64,000 bases of DNA from Tetrapyrgos nigripes (taxonomy: Eukaryota; Basidiomycota; Agaricomycetes; Agaricales; Campanellaceae), in assembly GCA_013368315.1 (NCBI GenBank), contig JAACJM010000071.1, positions 248,001 through 312,000 of the forward strand, written 5' to 3'. Under the pieces are notes generated by a model that saw only the letters and a list, made by a program, of their open reading frames with translations, had not been told where the DNA came from and did no database searches. The position numbers and the translations under genes were made by a program. This document shows positions 1-10,926 of the stretch, piece after piece. How positions within the stretch are numbered: position 1 is the stretch's first letter; every line of letters begins with the position of its first letter.

Positions 1-402
1 AAACTTGCGAAAAGAAAGAAAGTTGATTTTTGAAGTCTACATATTTTTTCTCTGAAAAGTTGCACCCTGGACAACTCGGGCCTGATGTTGTGAATATAAG
101 CAATTCGTCGTACTATAAAGTACTATATGATGTACATACTTAGTGTTCAAGTGATACTAGATACTACTCAAAGGATTGCTCCATATCTGCTTGCACACTG
201 CACTGGATCTGCCATCTTCGGGAACTAAGAGGACTCCATTAGTCAGAGGAGTACTGCAGTCACTGAGTCAGCCTAGTCAGCCACGTAAATAAAACCGCGT
301 TTTTTCATTCGCGTGACCTTGTTGTCCTCTCGTTCTTCACCCCCAACTTCACGCTGACACCACCTGTCTTTATCACTCCGTCTGCATAAACAAACAGGGA
401 CA
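1..402. other. Left flank and 5' leader of the RNR1 gene
   Basis: No coding region is supported here. The stretch is the presumed promoter and leader of the ribonucleotide reductase gene whose start codon lies at 403. An 88-codon antisense frame at 273-539 runs across that start codon and through introns 1 and 2, so it is judged a chance frame. Confidence 0.6.
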
Positions 403-3400
403 ATGTCGTTTGTCTTCAAAAGAGGTGTGTATAACGCGCCATAATCTTGTTTCTGTTCTTTTTCTGACACACGCGACTTGCTAGATGGGTGGGTACTGTG
501 CTTTACGCGTCGTAAAGCGTGTCTGACGATCTGATCCACGTGTTTTCATGAAGGCGGAAAGAACGTATACAGTTTGACAAGGTGAGTACCCTATGCCTCT
601 TATTCACGCCTCTGGTTGACGCTGTTCATCCTCCAGATAACTTCGCGCATAGACAAACTGTGCTATGGCCTCGATTTGAACTACGTGAACTCTATCGAGT
701 ACGTAGCTCACGTCAAAAAGAAGAGAGATACTGGATCTCATATTTCCGCATTAGGGTAACTCAGAAAGTCGTGCAAGGTATTTACCAGGGAGTTACCACT
801 ACCGAACTAGACGTGCGTTCTGTATCTTTCAAAGCAAAGAAATCTTGACTGACCGTGAGCAGAACTTGGCGGCGGAGACGGCTGCGTATCTCACCACCAA
901 ACACCCTGATTATGCCGTTCTGGCTGCCCGTATCGCAATCTCCAATCTTCACAAAGAGACAAAAAAGAACTTTTCGGCAGTTATCAAAGATCTATATGAA
1001 TACGGTGCGAAACTTTCCTAGTCGGTTTGTGTACTTTAGACTGATGAGGTCCTTAGTCAATCCTAAAAACGGTCGTCCCGCTGGTATGATCTCGAAGGAG
1101 ACATATGAAATTGTTCAGAAAAATCATGAAATCCTCGACTCCGCTATCATATATAACCGTGATTTCAACTACAACTAGTACGTTCAATGCTTTGTTCTTC
1201 ATAATTTTCCGTCTAATGACTTGCAGCTTTGGATTTAAGACACTGGAGCGATCTTATCTCCTTCGTATCAACGGACGCGTAGCTGAGAGACCACAGCACA
1301 TGATTATGCGTGTCGCTGTCGGTATTCACGGCAATGACATTGAGCGTGCTATCGAAACATATAATATGATGTCGGAGCGGTATTTCACGCACGCTTCGCC
1401 AACGCTTTTCAATGCCGGAACACCCCACCCACAGCTATCGTCCTGTTTCCTGGTCTGCATGAAAGATGACTCAATAGAGGGTATCTACGAGACGCTCAAG
1501 AGCTGTGCAATGATCAGTAAGACTGCTGGCGGCATTGGACTGAACATTCATAACATTCGGGCCTCTGGGTATGATCATTCCTTGTCTTGAACGGAAATGG
1601 AACATGGCAATTGACAATCATTTCCGAATCCTTAGATCCTACATCGCCGGTACCAATGGATACTCCAATGGAATTGTTCCTATGCTCCGTGCCTACGACG
1701 CCACTGCTCGTTACGTTGATCAGGGAGGAAACAAGCGTCCGGGGGCGTTTGCGATATACCTTGAGCCGTGGCATCCCGATATTTTCGACTTCCTCGACCT
1801 GAGAAAGAACCACGGCAAAGAAGAAACTCGTGCACGAGACCTGTTCTATGCTCTCTGGATACCCGACCTTTTGTGAGTAGCAAACATAGCCGATGACTTC
1901 AGTTGTCTTATTTAATGCCTACCTACAGCATGAAACGCGTGGAAGCTGGTGGCGACTGGTCTCTCTTCTGTCCAAATGAGGCCCCAGACCTGCATGAAGT
2001 CTATGGTCCTGAGTTTGAGGCACTTTATGAGAAATACGAAAAGGAAGGCCGTGCACGCAATACTGTACCTGCCCAGAAGCTTTGGTATGCCATATTGGAT
2101 GCCCAGATTGAGACTGGTGGTCCATTCATGGTGTACAAGGATCCAGCCAACAGTGAGTACCGAATTGTAACTCGTGTCTTTGCGTATCTTATTTCCCGGC
2201 CCAGTGAAATCCAACCAGAAAAATCTCGGAACGATCAAGTCCTCCAATCTATGTACCGAAATCATCGAGTACTCCTCTCCAGATGAGACCGCTGTGTGCA
2301 ACCTTGCCTCTCTCGCTCTCCCTTCATTCATCGAAAGCGGCGCGTACAACTTCCAGAAACTGCACGATGTTACCAAAGTTGTCGCTTTCAACCTCAACCG
2401 CATCATCGACGTCAACTACTACCCGGTAGTAGAAGCCAAGAGATCCAACATGCGACACCGTCCTATTGGGATTGGTGTGCAAGGTCTTGCAGATACCTTC
2501 ATGGCTTTACACATGGCTTTTGATTCGGCCGAGGCCAAAGAGCTCAACCTCAAGATTTTCGAGACGATTTATCATGGAGCGTTGGAGGCTAGCACCGAGA
2601 TGGCTGCGACCGATGGACCTTACGAGACGTATCAAGGCAGTCCCGCATCCCAAGGACAGCTACAATATGACATGTGGGGCGTTACCCCGTCTGACCTTTG
2701 GGATTGGGCAGCTCTGAAGGAGAAGATCGCCAAACACGGACTGAGGAACTCCCTGTTGACGGCACCCATGCCTACCGCGTCGACGAGTCAGATTCTCGGG
2801 TTCAACGAGTGCTTTGAGCCATACACCAGCAACATCTACACCCGACGTGTGTTAGCTGGAGAGTATCAAGTCGTTTGCCCCTGGCTTCTTCGCGAACTCG
2901 TCGAACTTGGTCTTTGGGATGACAACATGAGGAACATGATCATCGCCCACAACGGTTCGGTCCAAAACATTCCGAACATCCCAGACCATGTCAAAGTCGT
3001 CTACAAAACCGTCTGGGAAATTTCGCAGAAGAAGGTCCTCGACCTTGCTGCAGACCGAGGTGCCTTCATCTGTCAAAGCCAGAGTTTGAACGTCCACCTG
3101 CAGGCGCCGACGCCGGGACAGCTGACGAGTATGCACTTTTATGGGTGGAAGAAGGGTTTGAAGACTGGGATGTATTACTTGAGGACCAGACCTGCTGCTC
3201 AAGCGATTCAGTTCACGGTTGATCAGAGTCTGCTGAAGACTGTCAAGCAGCAGCAGGTGCCAAAAGCCCCAGTTGCGGCGGCGGCGGCCATAGTTTCGTC
3301 TGCCGCAACTGGACTTCCTTCACCCGCCTCGTCTTCTCCGGAAAGGACACCGACAATCAGCAACGCCCCTGCAGCGCCTTCCCCTTCCACTTCTACTACC

Positions 3401-3583
3401 GCTGCGTCTTCTTCACAATCATTGAACTTACCATCGGGGTTGGATGAAAGAACAAGACAGGCAGCCGAAGCTGATCCTGAATTCGCTGCTGCGCTGCAAA
3501 GACAGAAAGACCGTGAACTGGAGGAGGCCAAGTTGATGTGCTCTTTGGAGAACAAGGAAGCTTGCTTGATGTGTTCGGGCTAA
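403..3583 (+). CDS. RNR1: Ribonucleoside-diphosphate reductase large subunit (class Ia)
   Basis: Catalytic subunit that reduces ribonucleoside diphosphates to deoxyribonucleotides for DNA synthesis, acting in the cytosol with the small radical-bearing subunit. My model has 11 exons: 403-424, 485-488, 554-581, 637-698, 755-812, 863-1004, 1057-1177, 1227-1568, 1636-1872, 1929-2152 and 2205-3583, together 2619 nt or 872 residues, close to fungal homologues. The N-terminal ATP-cone reads [18 protein letters not shown] only if a 4-nt exon (485-488) is used. Later landmarks include [34 protein letters not shown] and [12 protein letters not shown]. The last residues are CLMCSG, the mobile C-terminal Cys pair that re-reduces the active site. 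A Ser/Ala/Pro-rich linker of about 70 residues precedes that tail. Start chosen because it gives the conserved N-terminus. Identity is essentially certain; the smallest exons need transcript proof. Confidence 0.95.
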
Positions 3584-6233
3584 AGGGTACATCGCCTTTA
3601 CCACTTACGTTTCTTGCAAGATTTCTGGCTGCATTCATGATCTGTCGTGCATTTTACTTCATCATTCGTTTCCATTATGAGTCTCATCCACATACACACA
3701 TGTACTTTTAGAATTTCATACATACCGAAATGATTTCTGAGTGTGAGTCGAGAGAGTCAGTTGACCAATTGCAACCAGCCGCGATGAGGCCTATCCACTG
3801 CCATTGGCTAATCTGCTCCAATCTGAGGCTTCTCAACTATCTGCATAGCATGACTGATATTGCTATAGATACCGTCAAAGAGGAACAAAGGAATCCTCGA
3901 GCTCGATTCTGGAACCAGGAAGGACTTCGCGAACTGTTCGGTAGCTTTTCTGTCTGGAGAAATGGAACCTCGATGTGGCGGTGAAGGCGGAACACAGTCT
4001 CTGCTTCGCGGGGAAACCAAGAAGGTATTTCGGAAAAACTGCCATGAACTCGATCGACGAGGCGTGACTTCAGTTTGAGCTGAAGCTGGACGGATCATGG
4101 ATCATGGAGGATCATGGTCAGTCGTAAGCTTGCACCTTTCCTAATAGCTAGAGGCTAGTTGTGGAATTTGTCCCAAATGGCAAATGTAAAATGTCGAACT
4201 GCCACCTAACTGCGCATGCATCGGCCAGAGAGATAGGTCGCCTGAAGCTTTTATATACCGGCGTAGAATCTACATAGATGCGCAGAGCTAGCTTGTACCG
4301 GACCCACGGACGCGCAGCTGGATGGTGGATGATGTATGAATTGGTAGATGGCTTCCCGAAATAATTAACTAATCGACTCGGTCCTGTATCGTAAAGGAAT
4401 TTCGAATTAATCTTCAAGCTCTCAAGATATGAAGGAATGGTACTTATAGTACTAGATAGATGTCCTAAGTTCCAATAGCTACTAGACTGGTAATGTTAGC
4501 TGTGCAGGTACTGGATCTATAGATAGATTATTTCAATGGATGGAAAGATAGGGATAGGGTATATCCAAAGCCAGGCACTACAGTTAGGGCCACTAGCAAT
4601 ATTCCCATAATAGGTTGATGCACTCAGCTCAGACGTGTGCGGGAGAAGTGGACCGGTACCCTACCATGATGAATAGGTACGCGACGCTAATAGCAAGAAT
4701 GATATCATGAAGTGGAAGAAATGAAAGACAGTCGTACTAAGAAATTAAGAGATAAACAATTGAACGATGCGTGGATCCAGAGGAAGCTTACTTTAATGGC
4801 GCGTCGCGACTCGTCAATGTCCTTTCCAGTCAAAGTTGGCTACCGGACATTGAGCACTGTGACATCATATACTCTATATATGAGGACTGGAGAAATTGGA
4901 AAAAAGAGGTGAAGGTAACCAGTTGTGAAATTCAGATACATTGCAATTGGTACACGATCTAAAGAAGTGGCTGTAACTTACCTGATCGGGATGATCGAGG
5001 CGGAGGTAGATGTGGATGACAGCAGCCTGAACTCGGGATGGCGTGTTGACAATTAGAATCGGATGTCCCCAGGTTACAGTCACTTATTTGTTGTCGGTGG
5101 CAGTCGGGCGGGTCTTGATATCGGTAGTGAGTGAAAGGTGTTGAGGACAAAAAAAAGCACAGGATTCACAAGTAGCTCCGAGGAATTTGAAGTACGTGTG
5201 ATAGTAGTACGCTCTTGGTCTAGGTATGCAAACGTGTGTAAGACCGAGAGATTGAAAACATGGTCGAGACTTTTGCTTTATGAAGCTTCCCAAATTCTTT
5301 GTGACCGCGAGGCGTTGATATGGACCAATCAACGACTTCCAGGGAACCTTCATTGAGTGATGAGAAAAATGCTGTCGAGCTCGAATCTTCCGCGACACTT
5401 GGAAATACGGCCTTGCACTGTGCCCACTAGGAATTGAATACATACAGGAGGAACGAGGCAAGGTAGTGGTCATTCGATGATCAGGAAGATGCCAGGTACA
5501 GCAGGTATGCACGATTTTGTGACAAGAGCGAGAGCGGGAAGAACAACAACGCTAGCGCACTATCTCCTCAGGGAATCATATTTGTAAGCTGTAAGGGTAG
5601 GCCCTGCCAGCTGGCGCCCCTAGGTGAAATGTTTTCCGGGAACTGTCAGTTGCGTGAGCACCATTGGAGTATCAAAGGAAAGAGGTGGCGTCCGAGCTCT
5701 AGGTCCGTAGCAAAATATCAGTTGTAGACCCGGATCATCAGTTGCGCAAATAGCGCCCGCTCACGCAACCCAAGGCCGCCTTTCCCTGGATGAACTCGGG
5801 CAAAACTTTGGGGATACATATTTGAAGGTCTGAAGGCCTGATGGACTGACCTGGTAAATCGATGGACAGGAAGAATAAATTTGCAATTTTGCATACCGGG
5901 AAATTTCGGAATGATCATCTGTTTGAAGAGCGGAGCAAGAGTAGGCTATGAGTAGAGGATGTGTAGGGTCATCTGTCCTGTAGGAATGATTTGATGTACT
6001 TTGTAGATGTGGGGCTATAAATATTTTATTGTGGAGGGCAATAGACGGGGCGGAACAAATGGTTGAAGAGCGACTTGAGAGCGACCCTTCCGGATATACT
6101 CGCTTGCGGCCCGGTCCATTGGGAGCCTTTTTCCTCTTCTTCTTTCCTCCATCATCCTCTCCCTCCTCTACGACCCCGGCCCCAGGCACCGGTCAGGTCG
6201 TTCTCTCGACGTCGCCCACACTCTTGCGTTAGC
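3584..6233. other. Intergenic region between RNR1 and the Reg1-like gene
   Basis: About 2.6 kb with no reading frame I can defend. The longest frames (for example minus 5084-5512 and minus 5761-6189) have no recognisable motif, and the second overlaps the leader of the next gene. The stretch holds the RNR1 3' region, low-complexity TAGATA-type tracts around 4440-4530, and the promoter and CT-rich leader of the next gene. Confidence 0.55.
6016..6023 (+). promoter_or_regulatory. Candidate TATA box of the Reg1-like gene
   Basis: The string TATAAATA lies about 215 bp upstream of the start codon at 6234 and is followed by a CT-rich leader with several TCCTCT runs. The position fits a fungal TATA element with a long leader, but no transcription start is known, so this is tentative. 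Confidence 0.3.
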
Positions 6234-9200
6234 ATGTCCAACTATCTCCCCGTCCTACTCGTCTCTGTCTCCACAAATGCTGTTCCAGACGACTCTTCGC
6301 TTTCAACACTCCCCAGGGGACAGGTAGACTATCTCAGTCATAATTGGGAAGAGGAAGATGTTTGGCGCTCATGGCGCAATATGACCCGTCAGAAGAACGA
6401 GATTGCAAATGGCGTCCGTCTCGAGAATGCCAGTTGGAGGACATGGTGGAAACAGAGGAATAAACTCAAGACGGTTAGTCCGGAGACGCTTAACTGGTGA
6501 GTGGGACATTTCCATCATCGCTTTCGTTACTTCTTCATGTCTTAATCATTGCCGCGGTACCTTCCAGGCTCAAGGATTCTGACGTTACATGGCTATATGG
6601 CCCACTTCATACCGCCGTCGACTGGTCTCCACCACCTAGACCTCCACCCATTGAGACTGAGCACAAGCCCTCTTCCACTACAGATCGACTTGACCTCTCA
6701 GTGCCCAAACACAAGTCGATTCTCAAATATCGTAGCATAAGCGAACTCTTAACGAGCGATTTGCACAGTCCGCACTTCAGTCCCGCAGAGAGCGAGAATG
6801 AGCACGATGATGCAGGGAGATCTTTGCAAGCGAGGCAACAAGCCGCTGAAGACTCTGCGGAAGTGGAAGCGGAAAACTCGTCATCACTTCCTGACCGACC
6901 TCCTTTATCGTACACAAAATCGGATACACATATCACAAGATGGGGACCAAGTCGCCTATTCCGAAAAGACTCACCACCTCGCGTCGGACCCCCTGAGGAC
7001 TCATCTTCATTGCTATTACCTACCAACGGGCATTCTACCACCAGTGGCGATCATTCGTCTTCCAATTCTCCTTCCCCTTCCCCTCAGGCGGGTCATTCCG
7101 ACCTCAGCCTTACCTCCTCAGGTACTCAGCCCAACAAAAAGAAACACATTACATTTAACACTTTTGTGGAACAATGTATAGCAATCGAGAAACCCAAGCC
7201 AAAGGGCAAACTGAGCGCCTTGGGCCTGGGTGGATTTGAGGAAGATGACGAGTGGTATGAGGGAGTGGACACTCCTGATGACGATGGGTCAGTCTCGTTT
7301 AATCTGTTTGTCCAATTCTGTCTGTGTTAATATCATTTCTCTCCTCTACACTATCAATACAGATACGACGAAGATGGTGAAGACGGTAGTTTTGATCACG
7401 ATGCGGATTGGGGTTTGGATGAGTGCGCAGTTGGAACCGACTCTGATTCCGACTGTAACAACGCGGAAGAAATCTTAAAGCCAGATGAAGAGGAAGATGA
7501 TGATGGCGTCATTGAGATGCGCTCTCGGAAACATGGCCCCAAACGCTCCAAGACCTCATCAGATTCCTCCTCGACTAGCACCAATTCTTCCGCTGACTCG
7601 TATTCCTCCTCATCCGCATCGTCCAAACCTTATTCCACTATTCCTCGAAAATCCATACTTATCAACAGTCGCCGTCGTAGACGTTCCGATGCTGCACGAG
7701 CAAGCTTACCTCGTCGCAAATCATCATCATCGAATCACAGTCCTTCGGAAAAAGATTCCCATCACGTTACCATCGCCCCCATTGCGCCAACAGTTCTGAA
7801 AACTGGAAATTCCTCGTGGGATGGTTTTGGGGTGCACTCACCTTACCAACCAGGTGGAGCATCATCTTGGATGGAGAGTTTTGGGGATGAAGGGTATAGT
7901 GATGATGGTATCGGGTCGAAAGCGTATGCGGTCATCAATAACAAGCTTGACAGCGACAATGACGGAATCAATAAGCCTGTAGAGCTGGTGTATGTTCCGC
8001 CAACGGGAAGATATGGAGGCAGTGGTTATGGAAGCCGACTAGGCAGTCCTTCAAATGCTAGCCCGAAGGCTGGTGCCTCTAATGTGGATGAATTAGAAGA
8101 GTCGAAGACACAGAAGGATAGTGACGCGAATAATGTGGTGGAAGAAAGCGTCGAGAATGGTGATAGGGTTTATCGCCATCACCAGTCGTATTTTTCTCTG
8201 GATGATGTACATCCAGAATCTGCGGGGAGCTCCGTTCCCATTGTGGTTAGAACACCTCCCGTTGTTGATCGTGGTGGTGGGTCGGATGACGAAGCAGAGG
8301 AGGACGCGTATGATTATTTCGCTGGACCTGATCTTGGAGGGGACTACGCTACGAAAAGGACATCACTAAGACGCAAGCACCGGGCTTCAAGCAAGACGGA
8401 TCCTGCATCTGGCGAGGGTTTGCTACGTAGTAGCAGTTCCAGCAGTATGTCTCTCGAAAATGACCCGGATCGGGAGATGAGGCACAGGTACCGCGACGAA
8501 GAGAGGCAATCAAGGTCACGGTCAAGATCCCGGTCTCGGACGCCTTCTCCGAACTACGTTCCTACTTCGACGACTGCTGCTATTTCTGTTCCCGGCAGGA
8601 ATACATCACCAAGTCAGCAGCCCTCGGGTTCTTCGTCCCTTTTATCCCCTCCTGGTCGTGGCTCGCCTCAAATACCGTCATCGTCGACAACAGCGAGAGG
8701 AAGGTCGTCCACGCGAACGTCGTCTTCGTCGTTGTCCGATCGAGAACGGTCAAACCATAGTTCGCCGTTGGGTAGTCTGTCGCCTGAAGGGAGTGCAATT
8801 GGGATAGCTTATGGAGCCTATGCCAATGGTAGAGGTGGAGGTGATCGAGAGCGTGATAGACCTGGAGATAAGGAGTTAGGAAGAGGACGTCGAGATGGGG
8901 AGAGAGGAAGAGACAGGACAGGAAGGAGTCTGAGTCATAGTCTCAGTCCAGACGTAGTGGGGTCGCCCACTAGTCCTAGTCTGAGTCCGAGTAGATCTGT
9001 TTTGCTAGGTGATGGCAACGTTCAAGGGTCGGCTTCCCAGACGCCGTCGTCCAACATATCTTCGTCGCCATCAAGTTCTTCCACAGTTTTGCCTGCCCAA
9101 TCAGACAATTCGCGGCAACAGGGACCTGCACCATCGTCAACAGCGCCGACAGTTCCGATTCCATTAGAAGTCAGAGATGACAATGAGATGACGACCATTT

Positions 9201-9544
9201 CCACGCATACGCCTGCGAATTCGCCTGTCGTCAGTATGAGCAGTATTGCTCATAGAATTGCCGAAATGGATGGGAAGAATCAGACGCAGACGGAATCCAA
9301 ACTTCCATCGTCACCGTTGAGCCCTACAGGTCCTCAGCTTTCTTACCCCAAAGTGTCTACCGTTCAACCTTCTATCCCTTCTCCTTCCTCTCCTGGTGGT
9401 CATACTCGAACAGCCTCTGGTTCTTTGAGATCAACGGGAAGCGAGGGTGAGGATGGGATCGTCAACAAGGCAATGGGTGTTGTGTCTTCAGCGGGAGCAT
9501 ACCTCGGATTCTGGAATAATGGATCTGGAACAATGAGTGTCTAA
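6234..9544 (+). CDS. Reg1-like regulatory subunit of protein phosphatase 1
   Basis: Predicted targeting subunit that directs type-1 phosphatase (Glc7) to Snf1-pathway substrates, controlling glucose repression. Exons 6234-6496, 6568-7287 and 7363-9544 give 1054 residues. Residues 43-72 carry the DUF1752/AreA-like block (VWRSWRNMTRQKNEIANG, then RLENASWRTW), followed by SPETLNWLKDSDVTWLYGP. Residues 279-284, KKHITF, form an RVxF-type phosphatase docking site followed by NTFVEQC, the hallmark of Reg1; KSILK near 138 is a second Reg1-like element. The rest is disordered, with acidic stretches, an RS-rich part near genomic 8500-8550 (SRSRSRSRSRTPSP) and a Ser/Pro-rich C-terminus ending in a hydrophobic GVVSSAGAYLGFW element. 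Seen: motifs and splice sites. Known: Reg1 biology in yeast. Inferred: the same role here. Confidence 0.85.
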
Positions 9545-10926
9545 ATGCCATCGGTGATACTCTGATCTGAACCGGACCAGGTCTGCAATTTCTTTTATCT
9601 GATGAAATGACGACGTTTCCGTCCAGTTCTCTCTGCTTCCACTTATCAGGTCTTCATTCGTCATGTTATTCTGTCATTTTATGTTTGTCTTATCTGTTTC
9701 ATTGAACCTTCTTCATCTGTGATCTCTTTTTAAAGCTTTACCTCTTCCAAGTCTTTCTTTTCTGCTCTCATATTCGTCTAAACCTCACTAACTTTTCTCC
9801 TCACTGCATATGCATGCATGTTTGTGTTCATGAGCTTCAAATATCACTAACCAACCCACCATATTCTATCATCCCCTTCATTCAACTCATTCACCCAATC
9901 ACTATCTTACGTTCTGTTAATTTGCATCTCAATGTTTCAATTCGTGCATGCATGCATCTTTTGCATTTTCATTGTCAAGGTAGAATTACCCACCTACTGT
10001 AAGCTCAGCATTGTTGTTGTCTGTTGCATCGTTATAGCTCTGGTTCTGACATCTAGGCTACCCTACTACTTATTCATTTCTTGTGTACTCTAGTTCACTG
10101 AGAAGCGTAGAGTCTAGAATAGGGAATTGTTGTTGTCTGTTGCATCGTTATAGCTCTGATTCTTGTATCTAGGCTACCCTACTACTTATGCATTTGTGTT
10201 TGTGTACTCCAGTTCACTGCGAAGCGTAGAACGGGGAAACACGGGACGGGATCACCCAACCTTTTGACCCCATTGGAACTTTATCCCTCTTTTCCGATGA
10301 GGAAACGGATGGTATTGTTAGCATCATGTTGAAGATCCATGTACCTATGCAAGTTAACGTTCCCCATGCATGTGTAGAAGTACGCGCTACACATACGCCC
10401 AGTGACCGGTAAATATTTATACCTCAGTCCCAGACCCCAAAAGGTCATCAACTGTCCACAGCCTTGGCAGACGTGCTCCGGAATTTACAGACTCGGAGTC
10501 AGAGCCGCAGAATTTATGAAGACCCTTACGCAGGTTACGGATGTTCGAATTCAAAACCACGTTCCCTGTTTGCTCGCGTCCGAAATCGGTTGGAAATCTG
10601 GGTCTCTCTTCGAAAAGAAATAATCTCTTTGCAGATTGTTTGAGAGCGTTGTCTGTCAATGTCAAGGTCTCCTGCCATCCTATCCGTCGCAGTTGAGTAC
10701 ATTACTATCAACCGGGAAGGACGCTCATGTGATGTCAGAGGACCTTCCCCACATCTGCCATCTTCGCACGCGGGGCAAGTCGTGGGCAGCCGTTTCTGTT
10801 TTGAGAGTCAGGAACTCATTCAATTTTCCAAGATAGGCTTAGCAATGAAGCGCGTAAGCCGTTTATTTAACAGGCTTTTCACTCAGAGTGAACTTGACCG
10901 TTTTCGCCTCCGTTCCCGAGTCACCC
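9545..10926. other. Intergenic region between the Reg1-like gene and the MFS permease
   Basis: About 1.4 kb without a credible gene. It begins with a T/C-rich 3' region (9600-9960), contains the 116-bp tandem duplication listed separately, and ends with the permease promoter. A 114-codon frame at 10659-11003 overlaps the permease first exon in another phase and is treated as chance. Confidence 0.6.
10011..10230 (+). repeat. Tandem duplication, period 116 bp
   Basis: Two adjacent copies start at 10011 and 10127. Both begin TTGTTGTTGTCTGTTGCATC and share ATCTAGGCTACCCTACTACT and the end GAAGCGTAGA. They differ by scattered substitutions and a few small indels, so the duplication is not brand new. 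It lies downstream of the Reg1-like gene and codes for nothing obvious. Confidence 0.85.

Noticed and set aside
5761..6189. 142-codon minus frame upstream of the Reg1-like gene
   Set aside because: It overlaps the CT-rich leader of that gene; the KKKRKK run is the antisense of the CTTCTTC tract.
10544..10557. GTTCGAATTC, resembling a tRNA T-loop / B box
   Set aside because: No matching A box, no cloverleaf arms and no terminator T-run at the proper distances. No tRNA was found in the window.
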